Source: Agrocybe praecox (Eukaryota > Basidiomycota > Agaricomycetes > Agaricales > Agrocybaceae). From it: a stretch of 64,000 nt of DNA. This document shows, in pieces, positions 47,891 through 60,000 of this stretch. The notes below the pieces were generated by a model that made no database searches, was not told where the DNA came from, and saw only the letters and a program-made list of their open reading frames with translations. The stretch covers positions 3,472,001 to 3,536,000 of the forward strand of contig OZ024841.1 in assembly GCA_964017145.1 (NCBI GenBank), written 5' to 3'. The position numbers and the translations under genes are program-made. Numbering within the stretch: position 1 is the stretch's first letter; every line of letters starts with the position of its first letter.

Positions 47891-48480
47891 ATGGCGAACA
47901 AATGGAATATATATATCCTTACCAAGAACCCAGCATCGTCAATGCTTGGCCATCTCTTACCCACTATGCCAAATTCTCATCACCCTCCACTATCATCACC
48001 TTATCGTCGTCGTCGTCGTCGTCACCTATCCAGTACCTATTCCCATGCCCAAATGTGCCTACATACACGCACACGCACACTTGCATTCATATTCACAAGC
48101 TCCTGCAGCATCTAACACACGCGCACTCACACCCAACAATCGACATACCTATCTCACCCTCGTGACAAACATATAGGGACTTGCATGCGCTGCCACGTAA
48201 CATTCGTTTGTAACGTCAGACTGTCGGATTCCCTTCATATTCGCGGATGCTGCTTCGTGGATTCAATCGAAGGGCTGGTTTGGAATTGGAATAGGGTTCG
48301 GCAAAGTCTATAGCACGTCCTGGTCCGAATAGGAGGAGGGAAATGAATCTAAATCCGTCGGAGCTAGGAGGGATAGGTGATCTGGGGCGGTAGATGGTTG
48401 GTGATCACAGTTGTGCATCGGGCATCATTGGGGACGACGCGCTTGATCTCGGTACTTTCGATATCTGTGGCCGGATTTCT
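47891..48480. other. 3' flank of kinase pseudogene K3
   Basis: ACCAAGAACCCAGCATCGTC and CATCACCCTCCACTATCATC parallel 17298-17380. A short (CGT)n run (48006-48023) and CACACGCACAC words follow. No gene. Confidence 0.55.
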
Positions 48481-50440
48481 GTTTTTTATTTATTTTATGT
48501 TTCGCTCCTCTTTTTCTTTCTTCGTATTTTCATTCCTCTGATTACTTTCCTTTGAACCTTGCTGTCCGTTTTTTGCTTCTTGTTTCTTCCTTTTTCTCGA
48601 ATAAAATTTATTCGTGTCTGTACTGTAGTTCGGACTTTTTCCTTTCCCTTCTTTCTTTCTTATTGATATCTGCCATACATCCGGGCGGAGAGCTTTCCTT
48701 TTCTGTTTTCTCCTCTTATTTCTCCTTTTTCTGCGTATGATATATAGCGTAGGAATCTCATACATTAATAAATAGATACGTATCGAATGATATGTACAAG
48801 AACGAGGAGGGGGAAGGAAAGCGAAAAGAACTCGAGGGAAGTGTCAAGAGGCGCGGCCGAGAGAAGAGATACAAAGAGGCGAGGCGAATGGGAGGGACAT
48901 TAACGAGGAAAAGAAGGAGGACGGGCCGCGAGTAAAGGGTGACAAACGAAGAGGAGCATGTTCGAGCGAACATGCGCACCGGTACCACAAGTGGGAAGGG
49001 ATTGATCGATGTGAGTGCAAGGATATCATTAGCACGACAGCAGAGTGTTCAAAAAACTGTTGACCACAGACGGAGCGAGAGCGACGAGTAGGGTGAACAC
49101 TGAAAGCAAAGAGAAGGAAAAAAGCGAGGCGGGGCACAGAGAGAATATAGCCCTACGATTTACGTCGTTCGACGATCCCTCGACGTTATGCAGATCAAAT
49201 AAATATAGCAAGATAACGAAGAAAAGGAACTGACGACTATAAAACATTTGGGTGATGATTATAAATCTAGGAAGGCGGGGAAGTGGAAGGGATAAAAGGG
49301 AGAGCACCATATGGAGCAGAGAGACAGAGCGTATAAGGAAAAATTAAAGCGGCAGGAACGGAGCGAAGATAGAAAAAAGAAGGCAAACACTGTGTCGTGG
49401 AAGGAAGAGGGAGGGTAATGATTGGAAAAAAATAAAAAAAGAGAGGCAGAGAGAGAGGCGAGAGGCGGAGGGCAGGGAGGCGGTACGGAAGAGACAATCA
49501 GTAAATAGAGGAGCCCAGTCATGCACATGACGGCAGGCAGATGGGGGGCGCGAACAAAGAACACAACTTGTTCCCATTGACAGACCGGGCGAAAGTCGGA
49601 GGAGGGTGAAAATGAAGGTGAACGGAACATGAAAGCAAGAATTTTGAGGGTAGAAAAACGAACGAGGGGACAAGTGTGACGAAAGGGATGGTAGGAGATT
49701 GATTAAGGTGGGTGGAAGTGACAGCAAGTGTCGGTGAATAGAGATATAAAGGAAAAACGGCGGCAGCTAACAACGCACGCGAAGGAGAGAAGAGGCGTTG
49801 AAAGAGTGAGATGCACATGATGATGGATGATGGATGATGGATGATGGATGGAGACTGAAAAATAGACACTCCGACGCGAATGCAGGAAGAGTAGGAGGAC
49901 GAGGGAGAAAGGAGAGAAAAACTAGAGCAGAAGTACGAAGTGGGGAAGCAAAGAGGCGAAAGGCCGAAAGGCGGAGCGATGGGAGGCGAATGTGAAAGAA
50001 GAAATCACAGAAGAGAAATGGAGAGACTTAGACAAGAGGAAGGGGGGGTATTCCGGTGCTTGACAGTGAGAAACAAAAGATGTGTCTTGGTACCTGTAAG
50101 AACTTGAACGCGTCCGCGTCAGGACTGATTGTACTGATTACCGGAGACGGAACCCGACGCGAGGAACAAACCGACGCGATCCGACGCAAAGTAACGCGTA
50201 CAGGCCTTGACGCGGATGGCGATAACGAATGGTTAATGAAATTGAAAATGGATCTGGAAACCCAACGATCGCCAACGAATTAAATGTAAAAAGGGTGGAC
50301 ATGAGTGAACAAAAGACAAACGCGAATGCACCGAAACGCATTTTGATCCGAACCCTAACCCGACGTCCCATCGCGTATGTTCGTATCCCAACCTTCCTCT
50401 CCGCCGAATGTTTTCTAGACCTTTTCTTCGCGTTTCGCTC
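48481..50440. repeat. Purine-rich arm with core (copy 7)
   Basis: The segment 48790-49260 parallels 18960-19440 and 30810-31300 (AAGAACGAGGA, GGCGCGGCCGAGAGAAGAGA). The core TTTTGATCCGAACCCTAACC starts at 50341, then GACGTCCCATCGCGTATGTT. Minus-strand Ser/Leu/Pro-rich frames here are not genes. Confidence 0.65.
49816..49852. repeat. Microsatellite (GATGGAT)n
   Basis: About five units of a 7-bp word inside the purine-rich arm. Confidence 0.9.
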
Positions 50441-52920
50441 CTAAGAATACTGAATACTAATCTGTGAGCCACACGGGCCGAGCCATTGAAATCACGCGTA
50501 AGATCCCATTGGAGGAAGGAATCACCAGAGGACCTACATGATAGAAATGAGGGATGTACGCACTGGGTCCGTCTATGGTTTTTCGGTACCTGTTTTTTGT
50601 TGCTCTCTGTACCCTGAATGGTTTCAAATGATAGATTTTCCGACCCCTGCGCCGTTCTTGCCTCTCCTTCTCCACGCTCTCCTTCTCCGCTTTCCCCGTC
50701 ACTCAAAGTCGTTCTCTCATCCTCCCACTTCCCTTTGCTTTCTGGTGACTTTTCCTCCAATCAGTTATTGCTTTCTTTCGGTGTTGGTCTCTCTTCCGCT
50801 TACATTAAAATACACGTTCCACGTACGGTGTCAATCGAAGGCTTGGTCGCCGTCATGCACCTCCGTTTCGCCTTGAGTCTCTCAAGCTCTCGGTACCGTC
50901 TCGATATTCGAAGTACTGATTGATTCAAGTCGAGTTTATCTATAGGGTCATCGGAGAAGGGATGTTGAAGGGAATAAGAACTCACAGAAAACGAACCGAA
51001 CGGAATCAAATCGAAACAAATATTTTTAGCTACCTACGGCATGTAGGCACTGGGTGCTTGTACTGGTGCGCCTTGTCCTTCGTTCTCTCTGATTTCATTT
51101 CTCTACTGTGCTGTTACTCATGGGCACTCTGCCTTCAAGTCCGTAATGGACTATTCCTCGTATTGCTCGCTCCGAGTTTCATCGTTTTTTGCCTATTTCT
51201 CTCGCATATTAACAGGTGCGGTGCGCTGCTTTCTCTTTTCGAAACAATGACACCCCTCATTCACATTCTCTCGGTCGCGTTACCGCCCTTGTTCGTGCAT
51301 TAAATTTCACCTCTACCTCTTTACATCCTTACTCTCTTCTATTTTATTTTCCTGCCTCTTCATCAGCATGCATCACTCAGCACCAACCCTCAGTGCTCAG
51401 CTATTATCATCCCACCCATTCTCGCATTTCGCTTTCTCTTCTTATTCTTCTCGCCCCGCTTGCAAGTCTCTTTTCCCTTCCTTGTCTTCCTCATTTATCT
51501 TCTATTTCTTCTTTCCTATTCGACTACGCAGACGCCGATTCCGATACGATCTAGGAGCCAGGAATTATTATTTATTCATTCAATACCGTCTCGTACGTCC
51601 GTCACACGGAAACTCGCGCAGATGCAATATGCTAATATGTGAAATATACAGCGTGTTCGCTGTTTGGATAACTGGACAAGCGAGATTGGATTCGAACAAA
51701 CGAGCGAAAGACTGGCGAAGAACCCGAGCGCGGTGGCACTCGGACGCACGACAACGAACGTTGGCAATTTAACTCTACTTCTCTGTTCAACAATTGACGT
51801 TGACTATTATTCAAGTCGCCTGTATCCTCGATTTACTACTGACGTCGACCAATCCTCCTGTGTGTCGCCTCTACTATCGTCTTTGTTTTTTCTATCTGCT
51901 CTTGCTCTGTCTCCGCTCTAGTCAGCTGTCGTTCTCGAGCTGTTTATTGACTATATTGGCTAAAAATAAAAGTGTAAACAAGACGCGAGACACGGAACAT
52001 ACAGGGTAGATGTGCTGTTGGTTTTGACCACCATGGACAAGATTATCGACGTTCGACTCCTCTTGTTTTTTTTCTACCCGCCTTTTCGGTTAGGTATCGT
52101 ATCATCTATATCATCGCCCATGTTTTTTAACCTGATTTTTCTCCGCCTCAGCTCAGCTCAGCTCCGTCGTCGTTGGATGTCTATCAATTATCTATTCAAT
52201 AACATAAATGCGCCAGCAGAGAGAAGTAATGAGCGAGGCAAGGCACGAACAGGGAACACTGTACATCATGCACGTGAAACAACACGGAATCGAATTAGAG
52301 AAAACATCGTTAGTTGGCAAAGTCTGTATACACTCTGCGCGACTTATCAATATCTGTAACGCCCTCGACGCTAATTTGTGCGTCTCATCTGCCTTCCTCC
52401 TCGTAAGTTGTCTTTTTTTCTCCACTTCTTATTATTTGACTCCCTTTCTTGATTTCCCTCCCTCTCCACAGTATCACCATTTGTTTTCTCCCTCTGCCGA
52501 GCCGAGGACCTAATTGCATGTCCGGATTTGTGGGAGAGATCAGATACAGGTAGATACACCACTATGTCACTCGAGGATGATGCTTTTTGGTTATAAGACA
52601 CTTGTTTCTCGTATTGTCATCTGCTGTTCATCGAATTCTCATGTTCCTCTTGATCTCCTGTTCCCTTCTTCCCATCTCCCTCCCTCCTCTAGTCTACCGC
52701 CCTTCCTTACTCTCTCGTCTCTCTTCCTTCCTGCTCGTCTCTCTTCCTTCCTGCTCGTCTCTCCTCCTTCCTGCTCATCTCTCTTCCTTCCCACTCGTCT
52801 CCGTCCGTTCTTCTCTTCTAATACTATATGTTTCAACGACGATGACCAATGAGACTGGAAATCAGTATATACAATATCCAGGCCTCATTATTCACGCACA
52901 GAAAACGGGTAAATATTAAA
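50441..52920. repeat. Pyrimidine-rich arm (copy 4)
   Basis: Landmarks are GGGATGTACGCACTGGGTCC (about 50549) and CATGTAGGCACTGGGTGCTT (about 51040). It is longer than the other copies because a second C/T-rich segment follows from about 51380. A frame-like segment at 51660-51780 is not supported elsewhere. Confidence 0.6.
52714..52800. repeat. 20-bp tandem repeat, four units
   Basis: CTCGTCTCTCTTCCTTCCTG-type units follow each other with a few substitutions. Confidence 0.9.
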
Positions 52921-53222
52921 ATAAAAATAGTAAAAATATAAAACTATGACGCACGTTTAGATAACAATGTTCGGACTACAGTAAACAAGTGAATGAAAAA
53001 ACGACAAAACGAACACGCCGAATGCCGGTCGACCCAATAATGATGACAGAGGATGACAGGAAGGCAGGGATCAAGTTAAAGGAAGGTTAAAAAGTTGTTA
53101 AAAAAAGCACAAAAGGGCGCGGAAAAAGTTATCAAAGTTATCAATAGTTGGGAAGGAACACAGTACAAAAATAAAATAGATGGAATGATGTACAAATATT
53201 AGCACAATTACCTTCAGTCATC
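52921..53222. other. 3' flank of N4
   Basis: Parallels the N2 and N3 3' flanks (TTATCAATAG, GGAAGGAACA, TTACCTT(C/T)AGTCAT). No gene. Confidence 0.55.
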
Positions 53223-55001
53223 CTATACGGCATGGAGATCATCATCCAGCCCAGCCCCGACTCGATCTAGGTAAGTAGTTATTGCTTGACATGCTTGACG
53301 ACTGAGCTGGGGGAAGATCATTGACATTTTTGCAAAACATTTAGTTCGGCAAAGATCAACAAGTACAGGAAACCTGGCTGCCATTGGAAGTAGTCGAAGA
53401 AGATTTTTCAGAAGTTCCCTGTATTTGAGCAACGACTGCTGGTATGGTTCAAACCGTCCGAGTTTCCATTGTGTCGATTCCTGGATAGATTGCACAGGGA
53501 AGATTTGCCATGGAGTCACGGTGGTGAGCTTTTCATACGGAATTAAATGGACAAATCGCTCTAGGGTGCGTTGGGAAGGGTGTTTACCAGAAAGAACAAG
53601 TTTGTTTGGCAGGTTGTGTGATGATGTTTGCCTATGCCACTTCCAAGGACATGTATGTTGTTTTTTCCTATCAATCCAATGTAGTTTAAGGTGTGATTCA
53701 GCCTCTTGGTTTGTAAGGGAAGCATCAACCAGAAAGGTAAGCAAATAGACCACCACTTTGGATATTATGAGTGATTTTTCCTCGTCACTGAGAGGGATCA
53801 AGAATGTGTCATGGAAGTTAATAAATTGAAAGGTGTGTCCTAGGCCCTTGAATGGAAAATAATCCGGACCTGGGACCTGAAGCTGGTTTATAGCAAAGGT
53901 GTAATGCATCTCCCAATCATTGCTGTATCGGTTATGAAGTTCAAAGAGGGCCAAGTTGCAAAATGTTAGAGCATGGTTGTGATAGGTGCCTGCTGCAAGA
54001 TGCCCGTCCTCTTCCTAAAGAGAGAAAGCCATGTAAAGGTTTAGCTTCCCATACAAATCAATATGTAGACGTTCTTACAAGATCAAACATGGTTTCAAAC
54101 AGGTGGGAAAGAAAGAAATCTTCCAGTTCCTCCCAAACCTGCTGCTGAAAAAGACTTTTGCAGTAAAACTCCATGGGGAAATTGGTCAGAGCAATAAAAA
54201 ATGCTGCATAACTGGGTTCAAACCAATCAGATCCAGGGATTTCCAGATAAAAAGGCTTGAATATAGTGGTACCCTCTGAATACAACAGGCGTTGTGTGCC
54301 ATTATATCCCTCTAGCAATAAAATGTAGTCAGAATGATAGTATACTTTTCTGAGATGATGAAAGTTCTGACCTGAGAATACTTCAATTAATCGAACAAGA
54401 TTCCCTGCGTGCATGTCTGTTCAGTTTTTTGCAAAGTCTTTTGATTGATGGCCATCAAATAGAAAGTCTCCAAAGGACTTGTGTAGCAGAATTGCCTTCT
54501 GATCAACAATTCCAAGTGGTTCTTTTTCTATAACCACCCGTACAATAGCTGTAAGGTGAGACAATACAACCTCTGCTGTCCCATCCTCAAGATTGAGATA
54601 CACATCAATGACTGATGGATTCATCGAACTATATAAGGCAACAAATGCCATTATATCCACAGAGAGGGTTGGATCTTCTGTGCTATTCAATAAGTGCGTA
54701 TAAAGAGCATGGAGTTCAGAGAAAGGCAGGTCTTTGAAAGGAGGGCGGAGGCCAAGCACAGCATCCAGACGCTGATGAGGCCGATGAAAAGGGGAATTGA
54801 GATATCCAATTACTGTTTTTGCATATACAAACTGGCCGGAAGACTTGTCCACGAGCTTCTTGATCTGGTCCTCAGTCGGCCAAGAGGGAGGTATGGAAGC
54901 CCTGAATATGTGTCCTTTTCGAAGCTCCGTAAAACAATAACATAGATATCGCCTAATATCATCGTGCGGACTGTACTCACTCCAAGAAATATCTTGAAAA
55001 G
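53223..55001 (-). pseudogene. NACHT / NLR-like copy N4, truncated and broken
   Basis: Only the 3' two-thirds of the gene remains. The C-terminal exon (54014-53223, 264 aa) and the preceding intron (54078-54015) are normal. It ends with AKMSMIFPQLSRQACQAITT and GAGLDDD. Upstream, codon 54423-54421 is TGA where N1 has AGA (KDFAKNRT in N1). About 560 nt further upstream a single-base loss near 54980 (ACTCACTCCAAG against ACTCATCCCCAAGG in N1) shifts the frame. At 55001 homology stops, where a foldback element begins; Walker A and B regions are not found beyond it. Three independent lesions make a functional product very unlikely. Confidence 0.85.
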
Positions 55002-55051
55002 TATGGTGCGCCGTTTGCACCATAAGTAGCTCCCCCCCCTGATAACTCCGC

Positions 55052-55052
<1 letters not shown>

Positions 55053-55087
<35 letters not shown>
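55053..55087. repeat. 35-nt homopolymeric C run
   Basis: The left arm carries about 35 consecutive C, while the right arm has only 10 G at the matching place (56766-56775). Slippage in vivo or a sequencing error are both possible. Confidence 0.85.
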
Positions 55088-55090
<3 letters not shown>

Positions 55091-55681
55091 AACTCACCAA
55101 TGTTTGTCTGAGCTCTCCCGCGTACCGTAGTCCCTATATAACGATTGTAAAACATGTAGAATAGTAAATAATAAGTTTTAGAGTAAAATCGGGATCAAAA
55201 TCCCCCTATTGGGCGAGCTATTTTAAGAATAATCAAATATGATGAGTTCAGACCACCATTACTTGTTCTGACCTATCCCGTGTACTGTAGGCCCTATATA
55301 ACGATTGTTGAATCTGTATAATAGTAAATAATGAGTTTTAGAGCAGAAATCGGGATCAGAATCCGCCAATTGGGCGAGCTATTTTAGGAATAGACAAATG
55401 TCAATGACTAGAGACCACCATTACTTTTTCTGACCTCTCCCGTGTACTGTAGGCCCTATATAACGATTGTTAAATCCATAGAATAGTAAATAATGAGTTT
55501 AGAACAAAACTCAGTGTCGAAATAGCCCTCCTCGCTGGTTTATTTGAAGAACAGTCTGATCAGATATTCCAGGTCGGTTTCTTTGTTGTAAACTCTCAAA
55601 AAACCGGGTTTTCAAGTATATTTCACTATAAATGGAACAATTGTCAGCTTTTGACGTTATGAAAATATGTAGTATCTTTTT

Positions 55682-55881
55682 NNNNNNNNNNNNNNNNNNN
55701 NNNNNNNNNNNNNNNNNNNNNNNNNNNNNNNNNNNNNNNNNNNNNNNNNNNNNNNNNNNNNNNNNNNNNNNNNNNNNNNNNNNNNNNNNNNNNNNNNNNN
55801 NNNNNNNNNNNNNNNNNNNNNNNNNNNNNNNNNNNNNNNNNNNNNNNNNNNNNNNNNNNNNNNNNNNNNNNNNNNNNNNNN
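55682..55881. other. 200-N assembly gap
   Basis: Exactly 200 N, a placeholder length, lies between the two inverted arms. The true interior length is unknown. Confidence 0.99.
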
Positions 55882-56805
55882 GGGGCGTAAAATAAAGATT
55901 AGTGACTCTCCGCTTCGCAGTGTTGCTATTTTTACATCACAAAGCTATGCGACATCGGGGAGACATGCAATATGTACGGACTTACCTATAATTTCTTCGC
56001 TTTTGAAGACTCGTTTTTGGGGTTACGAAATATTCTATATATGCTATACTACACCATTGGGGTACAACTAGGAGTATAATGAGTGTAAACAGAAAGTAGG
56101 GACATATAGAATCAAAATATCAGTTAAAAACGACATGGAATAAAGTGGTTTTACTCAGAAAAACATGTAAAAGAATGGAGAAGAATTTATTTCTCTCCTT
56201 GGATGTAGATAAAACCTCATTATAGATTAATAACGCCGAAAATCGTTCATTTAGACAGTTTATAACGAGGAAACCGACCTGGAATATCTGATCAGACTGT
56301 TCTTCAAATAAACCAGCGAGGAGGGCTATTTCGACACTGAGTTTTGTTCTAAAACTCATTATTTACTATTCTATGGATTTAACAATCGTTATATAGGGCC
56401 TACAGTACACGGGAGAGGTCAGAAAAAGTAATGGTGGTCTCTAGTCATTGACATTTGTCTATTCCTAAAATAGCTCGCCCAATTGGCGGATTCTGATCCC
56501 GATTTCTGCTCTAAAACTCATTATTTACTATTATACAGATTCAACAATCGTTATATAGGGCCTACAGTACACGGGATAGGTCAGAACAAGTAATGGTGGT
56601 CTGAACTCATCATATTTGATTATTCTTAAAATAGCTCGCCCAATAGGGGGATTTTGATCCCGATTTTTACTCTAAAACTTATTATTTACTATTCTACATG
56701 TTTTACAATCGTTATATAGGGACTACGGTACGCGGGAGAGCTCAGACAAACATTGGTGAGTTATCGGGGGGGGGGAGCTATTTATGGTGCAAACGGCGCA
56801 TCATA

Positions 56806-57000
56806 ACCACCAACGTTGAACGAATTGAATGAAAAAGACAAACACAAATTCACTGAAACATGTTTTTGATCTGAACCCTAACCCGATATCCCATCGCGTA
56901 GGTTCGTATTCCAACCATAAGTTTGTCCTTCCTCTCTGTCGAATGTTTTTTAGACCTTTTCTTCACATTTCGATCTTAAAAATATTGATTTGTGTGCAAC
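56806..57000. repeat. Core motif (copy 8) with short flanks
   Basis: TTTTTGATCTGAACCCTAAC starts at about 56863, followed by CCGATATCCCATCGCGTAGG. Only about 50 bp of purine-rich arm is left on its left side, because the foldback element adjoins. Confidence 0.65.
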
Positions 57001-60000
57001 ACGAATCGAGCTGTTAAACGTACACGTAAGGTCTTATTGGAGGAAGGAACCATCAGAGGACCTACAAGGGATGTACGCACGGTCCGTCTATGGTTTTGCG
57101 GTACATGTCTTGTATCGTTCTCTGTTCGCTGATTGGTTTCAAATGATAGACACTCCAACCCCTGCACCGTCCTGACCTTTATCTCGTCTATCTTTTCCCT
57201 GTTGCTCAAACTTTCGTCTCTTGTGCCCATCTCCTCTTACTCCTGTCTTTTCCGTAAATCATTCACTCCCCTGACCCCCTGCCGGTCGCTCTCCTATGTA
57301 CCGTCCTTTGAGCTCTCAGTATAATTTCTGCAATTGAAAAGCTGAACGGTAAAGTCGAGTTGTTCGAGAAGAGGTGTTGGAAATAATTGGAGGATGCACA
57401 TGAACCGAACCGAACGGAATCGAATACTCTTAGCGACTTACGGTCTGTATTCTGTGGCTTTGTGTACTGGGGGCGTCTTGCTCGTCGACTATGCTGTCAC
57501 TCACTGCTGGTACTCTGTTTTACAGCTCATCCTAGCTTCTCCTCGACTATTCCTTTCTCTCTCTCTTGTTCCCTCCTTTAGCCATCATGGCAGTAGCAAT
57601 CAGAAACAGACTAATACATGCTCGAAGCACACTGACTTGGATTAACGCGATGCTTTTGTTGATTGAACATTTTATATTACCTTCTTCTCAGTCGCGTTAT
57701 CTCCCTTTTTCGCGTGTTTCACATCTTCCTCTTTACTTCCTTTCTTCTTGCTTTCTTTTTCTGCATCTTCCCCTCTTCCTTCCCGTCCTCACTTCAAGTC
57801 AGTCAACATCCCCTCATCAACAATCCATCGAAGGTGGCTTGACCTGACTTGAATTGGGGTCATACAGGAGATATGGATCATTAACATTGTCGATTACATA
57901 TGACTATACAATAATATGCGGCGTGTTCAATGGATAAGGACTAGAAACTATGTAACGAGCGAGAAAATGACGAAGAACCCAAGCGTGCTAACGCTGGCAA
58001 ACGAAACACACGAGCAACAAACACTTAGGAAACGAACAAAGGGACATGGACATACCACAGGAGAATGGACACCACAACGAAGGGAATGGAGGAGGACAAG
58101 AGAAGAAAGTCTGAGGGGGTTACTGGTTAGGGTTGGAGATGGGAGTGATAAAAAAACCGCGGGGAAGGAAGCAAACAACACTATACAGCGAGGGATGTAC
58201 GCACTGGGTGGGTCTATAGTTTTCCGATACGTGTCGTCCGTCGCTCTCTCCGCATTGATTGGTTTCGAATGATAGGTTTGGTGCTCCCTCCCCTGTCCTT
58301 TCCTGTCCTTTTCACGTCTTTCCATCTCCTCCGCATTTCCCGTCGCTCAAAAGTTTGTCTCATGTGCCGACTCCCTCTTACTGATGTCTTTTTTCATTTC
58401 ATCAATCATTCACCTCCTTTCCATGCTGTTCGCTCACCTGCCTACAGTAACATCAAAATACGGTGTCAGTCGAAGACGTAGTAGCCGTCATGCTCTCGTA
58501 TGACGCGCATGAAACAGAACAGAATGTACCAAACAGAATGGAAGGAAATGCTGTTAACGACTTACTGCGCGCACGCAGAGGGAGAATGTGTACCGGTCGC
58601 ATGAGCACTCCTTGTTACTCACTTTTTGTACTTCGTCCTTGTTTCTCCTCCACAATCGACTAGACCCTTCTTATTGGCAAGATCAACCGGAAGCAGGAAA
58701 ATACACGCCGCTGTTCGGGAGGATGGCTTCGTTTCGTCAGAAACCCTTTCTTTTGTTCTAGTTGCCCGTTCCTCTTGGTCTGCCTGCCTATTTCCCTTGC
58801 TCTGTCCATGCTGCATCCCCCTATCCTCTGACCTCTCTACACCACTCGATATCGACATGAACAGTCCATTGAAGGTGACCTACTGTTGTCTATCATCTCG
58901 CTTTTTTCTCTCCTTCCGTCTCTGGAGCTCTCAGATCCCTGATCTTGGCGCAAGTCATCCTTCCCTTTTCGCGCATTATTCCATTACATAACTATCTTTC
59001 CCCGTTATTTTCACTTCCATGTCTTCTCCACTCACTAACTACTGACAGAATCATGCATGAGTTCCTGGTAGTTGCCCAATTAAGGTGATGCATCCACAGC
59101 GGAAATGGCCACAAGGCCCAAAGTCATGTATCAGAGTGACCGACAGTGACTAGAGAGCTGTAGTCATGTGAAAGTTATGTGATTTGGTGCACAGCCATCA
59201 AATATCAAAGTTGTAGAGAAAAATTCAAAAGTTATGCTAAATATTTTTTATTACATAATCATCAACGGTTCAGCCACAAAACACAAAATATCCGCAGAAA
59301 GCCGGATACAAATCAAAATAAAAGATTGAAATATTTATAGCAAGCCAAAAATAAATTCTAAAATCATCAAAAAATGTGTTCTATACCATTTTAGGCTTGA
59401 ACTAACCAAATATGTAAAATTTTCTAAAAATAGTTCGCGCTAAAAATAGACTTATCTGTTATCTAGTCTTATCTTAGTCCCATCTATCATGCATGAAAGG
59501 CCTTTATCTCAAAATCTCAAAGTCCAAAGTCCTCTTGCCTTATTGGGTTGTTTAGGTGCGACATCACTCAATGGCCTTGTGTGTTTTGTATCCTGCATGC
59601 CCCTGCCTGCTGACATCATTATTTATTATTTGTTTGTATTTGAGGCCATATAAACATATGAGTGGAGCCCAAACATGTAAATAGAGGCAAGCAAAAAGTC
59701 ATGTGCACGGATTTTGATCCCATCAAATATAAACACATGACTATCAGGTGATAAGTCACAAACAGTCACAATAAGCCAGCCAGAGGGCTTGATACATGAA
59801 TTTGGGCCACTAGGCCATGGCCACTGTGGATGCATCACCTTAATTGGGCAATTACCAGAACTTGATGCATAAATCTGTCCGCACTGGCTGCTCCACTTGC
59901 ATCCATTTTCCATCCTTTCTGTCCTCTATGTTCCTTCCCCTCACTTGCCTTGTTGTCTTTCTCGTCTTGTTCCTTCTCTCTCTGCTCTCTGCTTCATCTC

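Larger units (their letters stand above)
55004..56803. mobile_element. Foldback (long-TIR) element with TA target duplication
   Basis: Flanked by TA at 55002-55003 and 56804-56805. Ends are TGGTGCGCCGTTTGCACCAT and the reverse complement of TGATGCGCCGTTTGCACCAT. The left arm runs to about 55596 and the right arm from about 56261; they are near-identical inverted copies. Each arm is itself built of three related units containing GTGTACTGTAGGCCCTATAT and ATAGTAAATAATGAGTTTT. No transposase frame is visible, but the centre is interrupted by a 200-N gap. TA duplication suggests mobilisation by a Tc1/mariner-type enzyme (inference). Confidence 0.75.

Noticed and set aside
54810..55155. Gly-rich protein starts in front of N4
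   Set aside because: The glycine run is the translated homopolymer of the foldback arm, not a real N-terminus.
55632..55895. An 87-aa frame across the N gap
   Set aside because: It consists almost entirely of unknown bases.
55004..56803. LTR retrotransposon
   Set aside because: The arms are inverted rather than direct, and no gag/pol sequence is visible.
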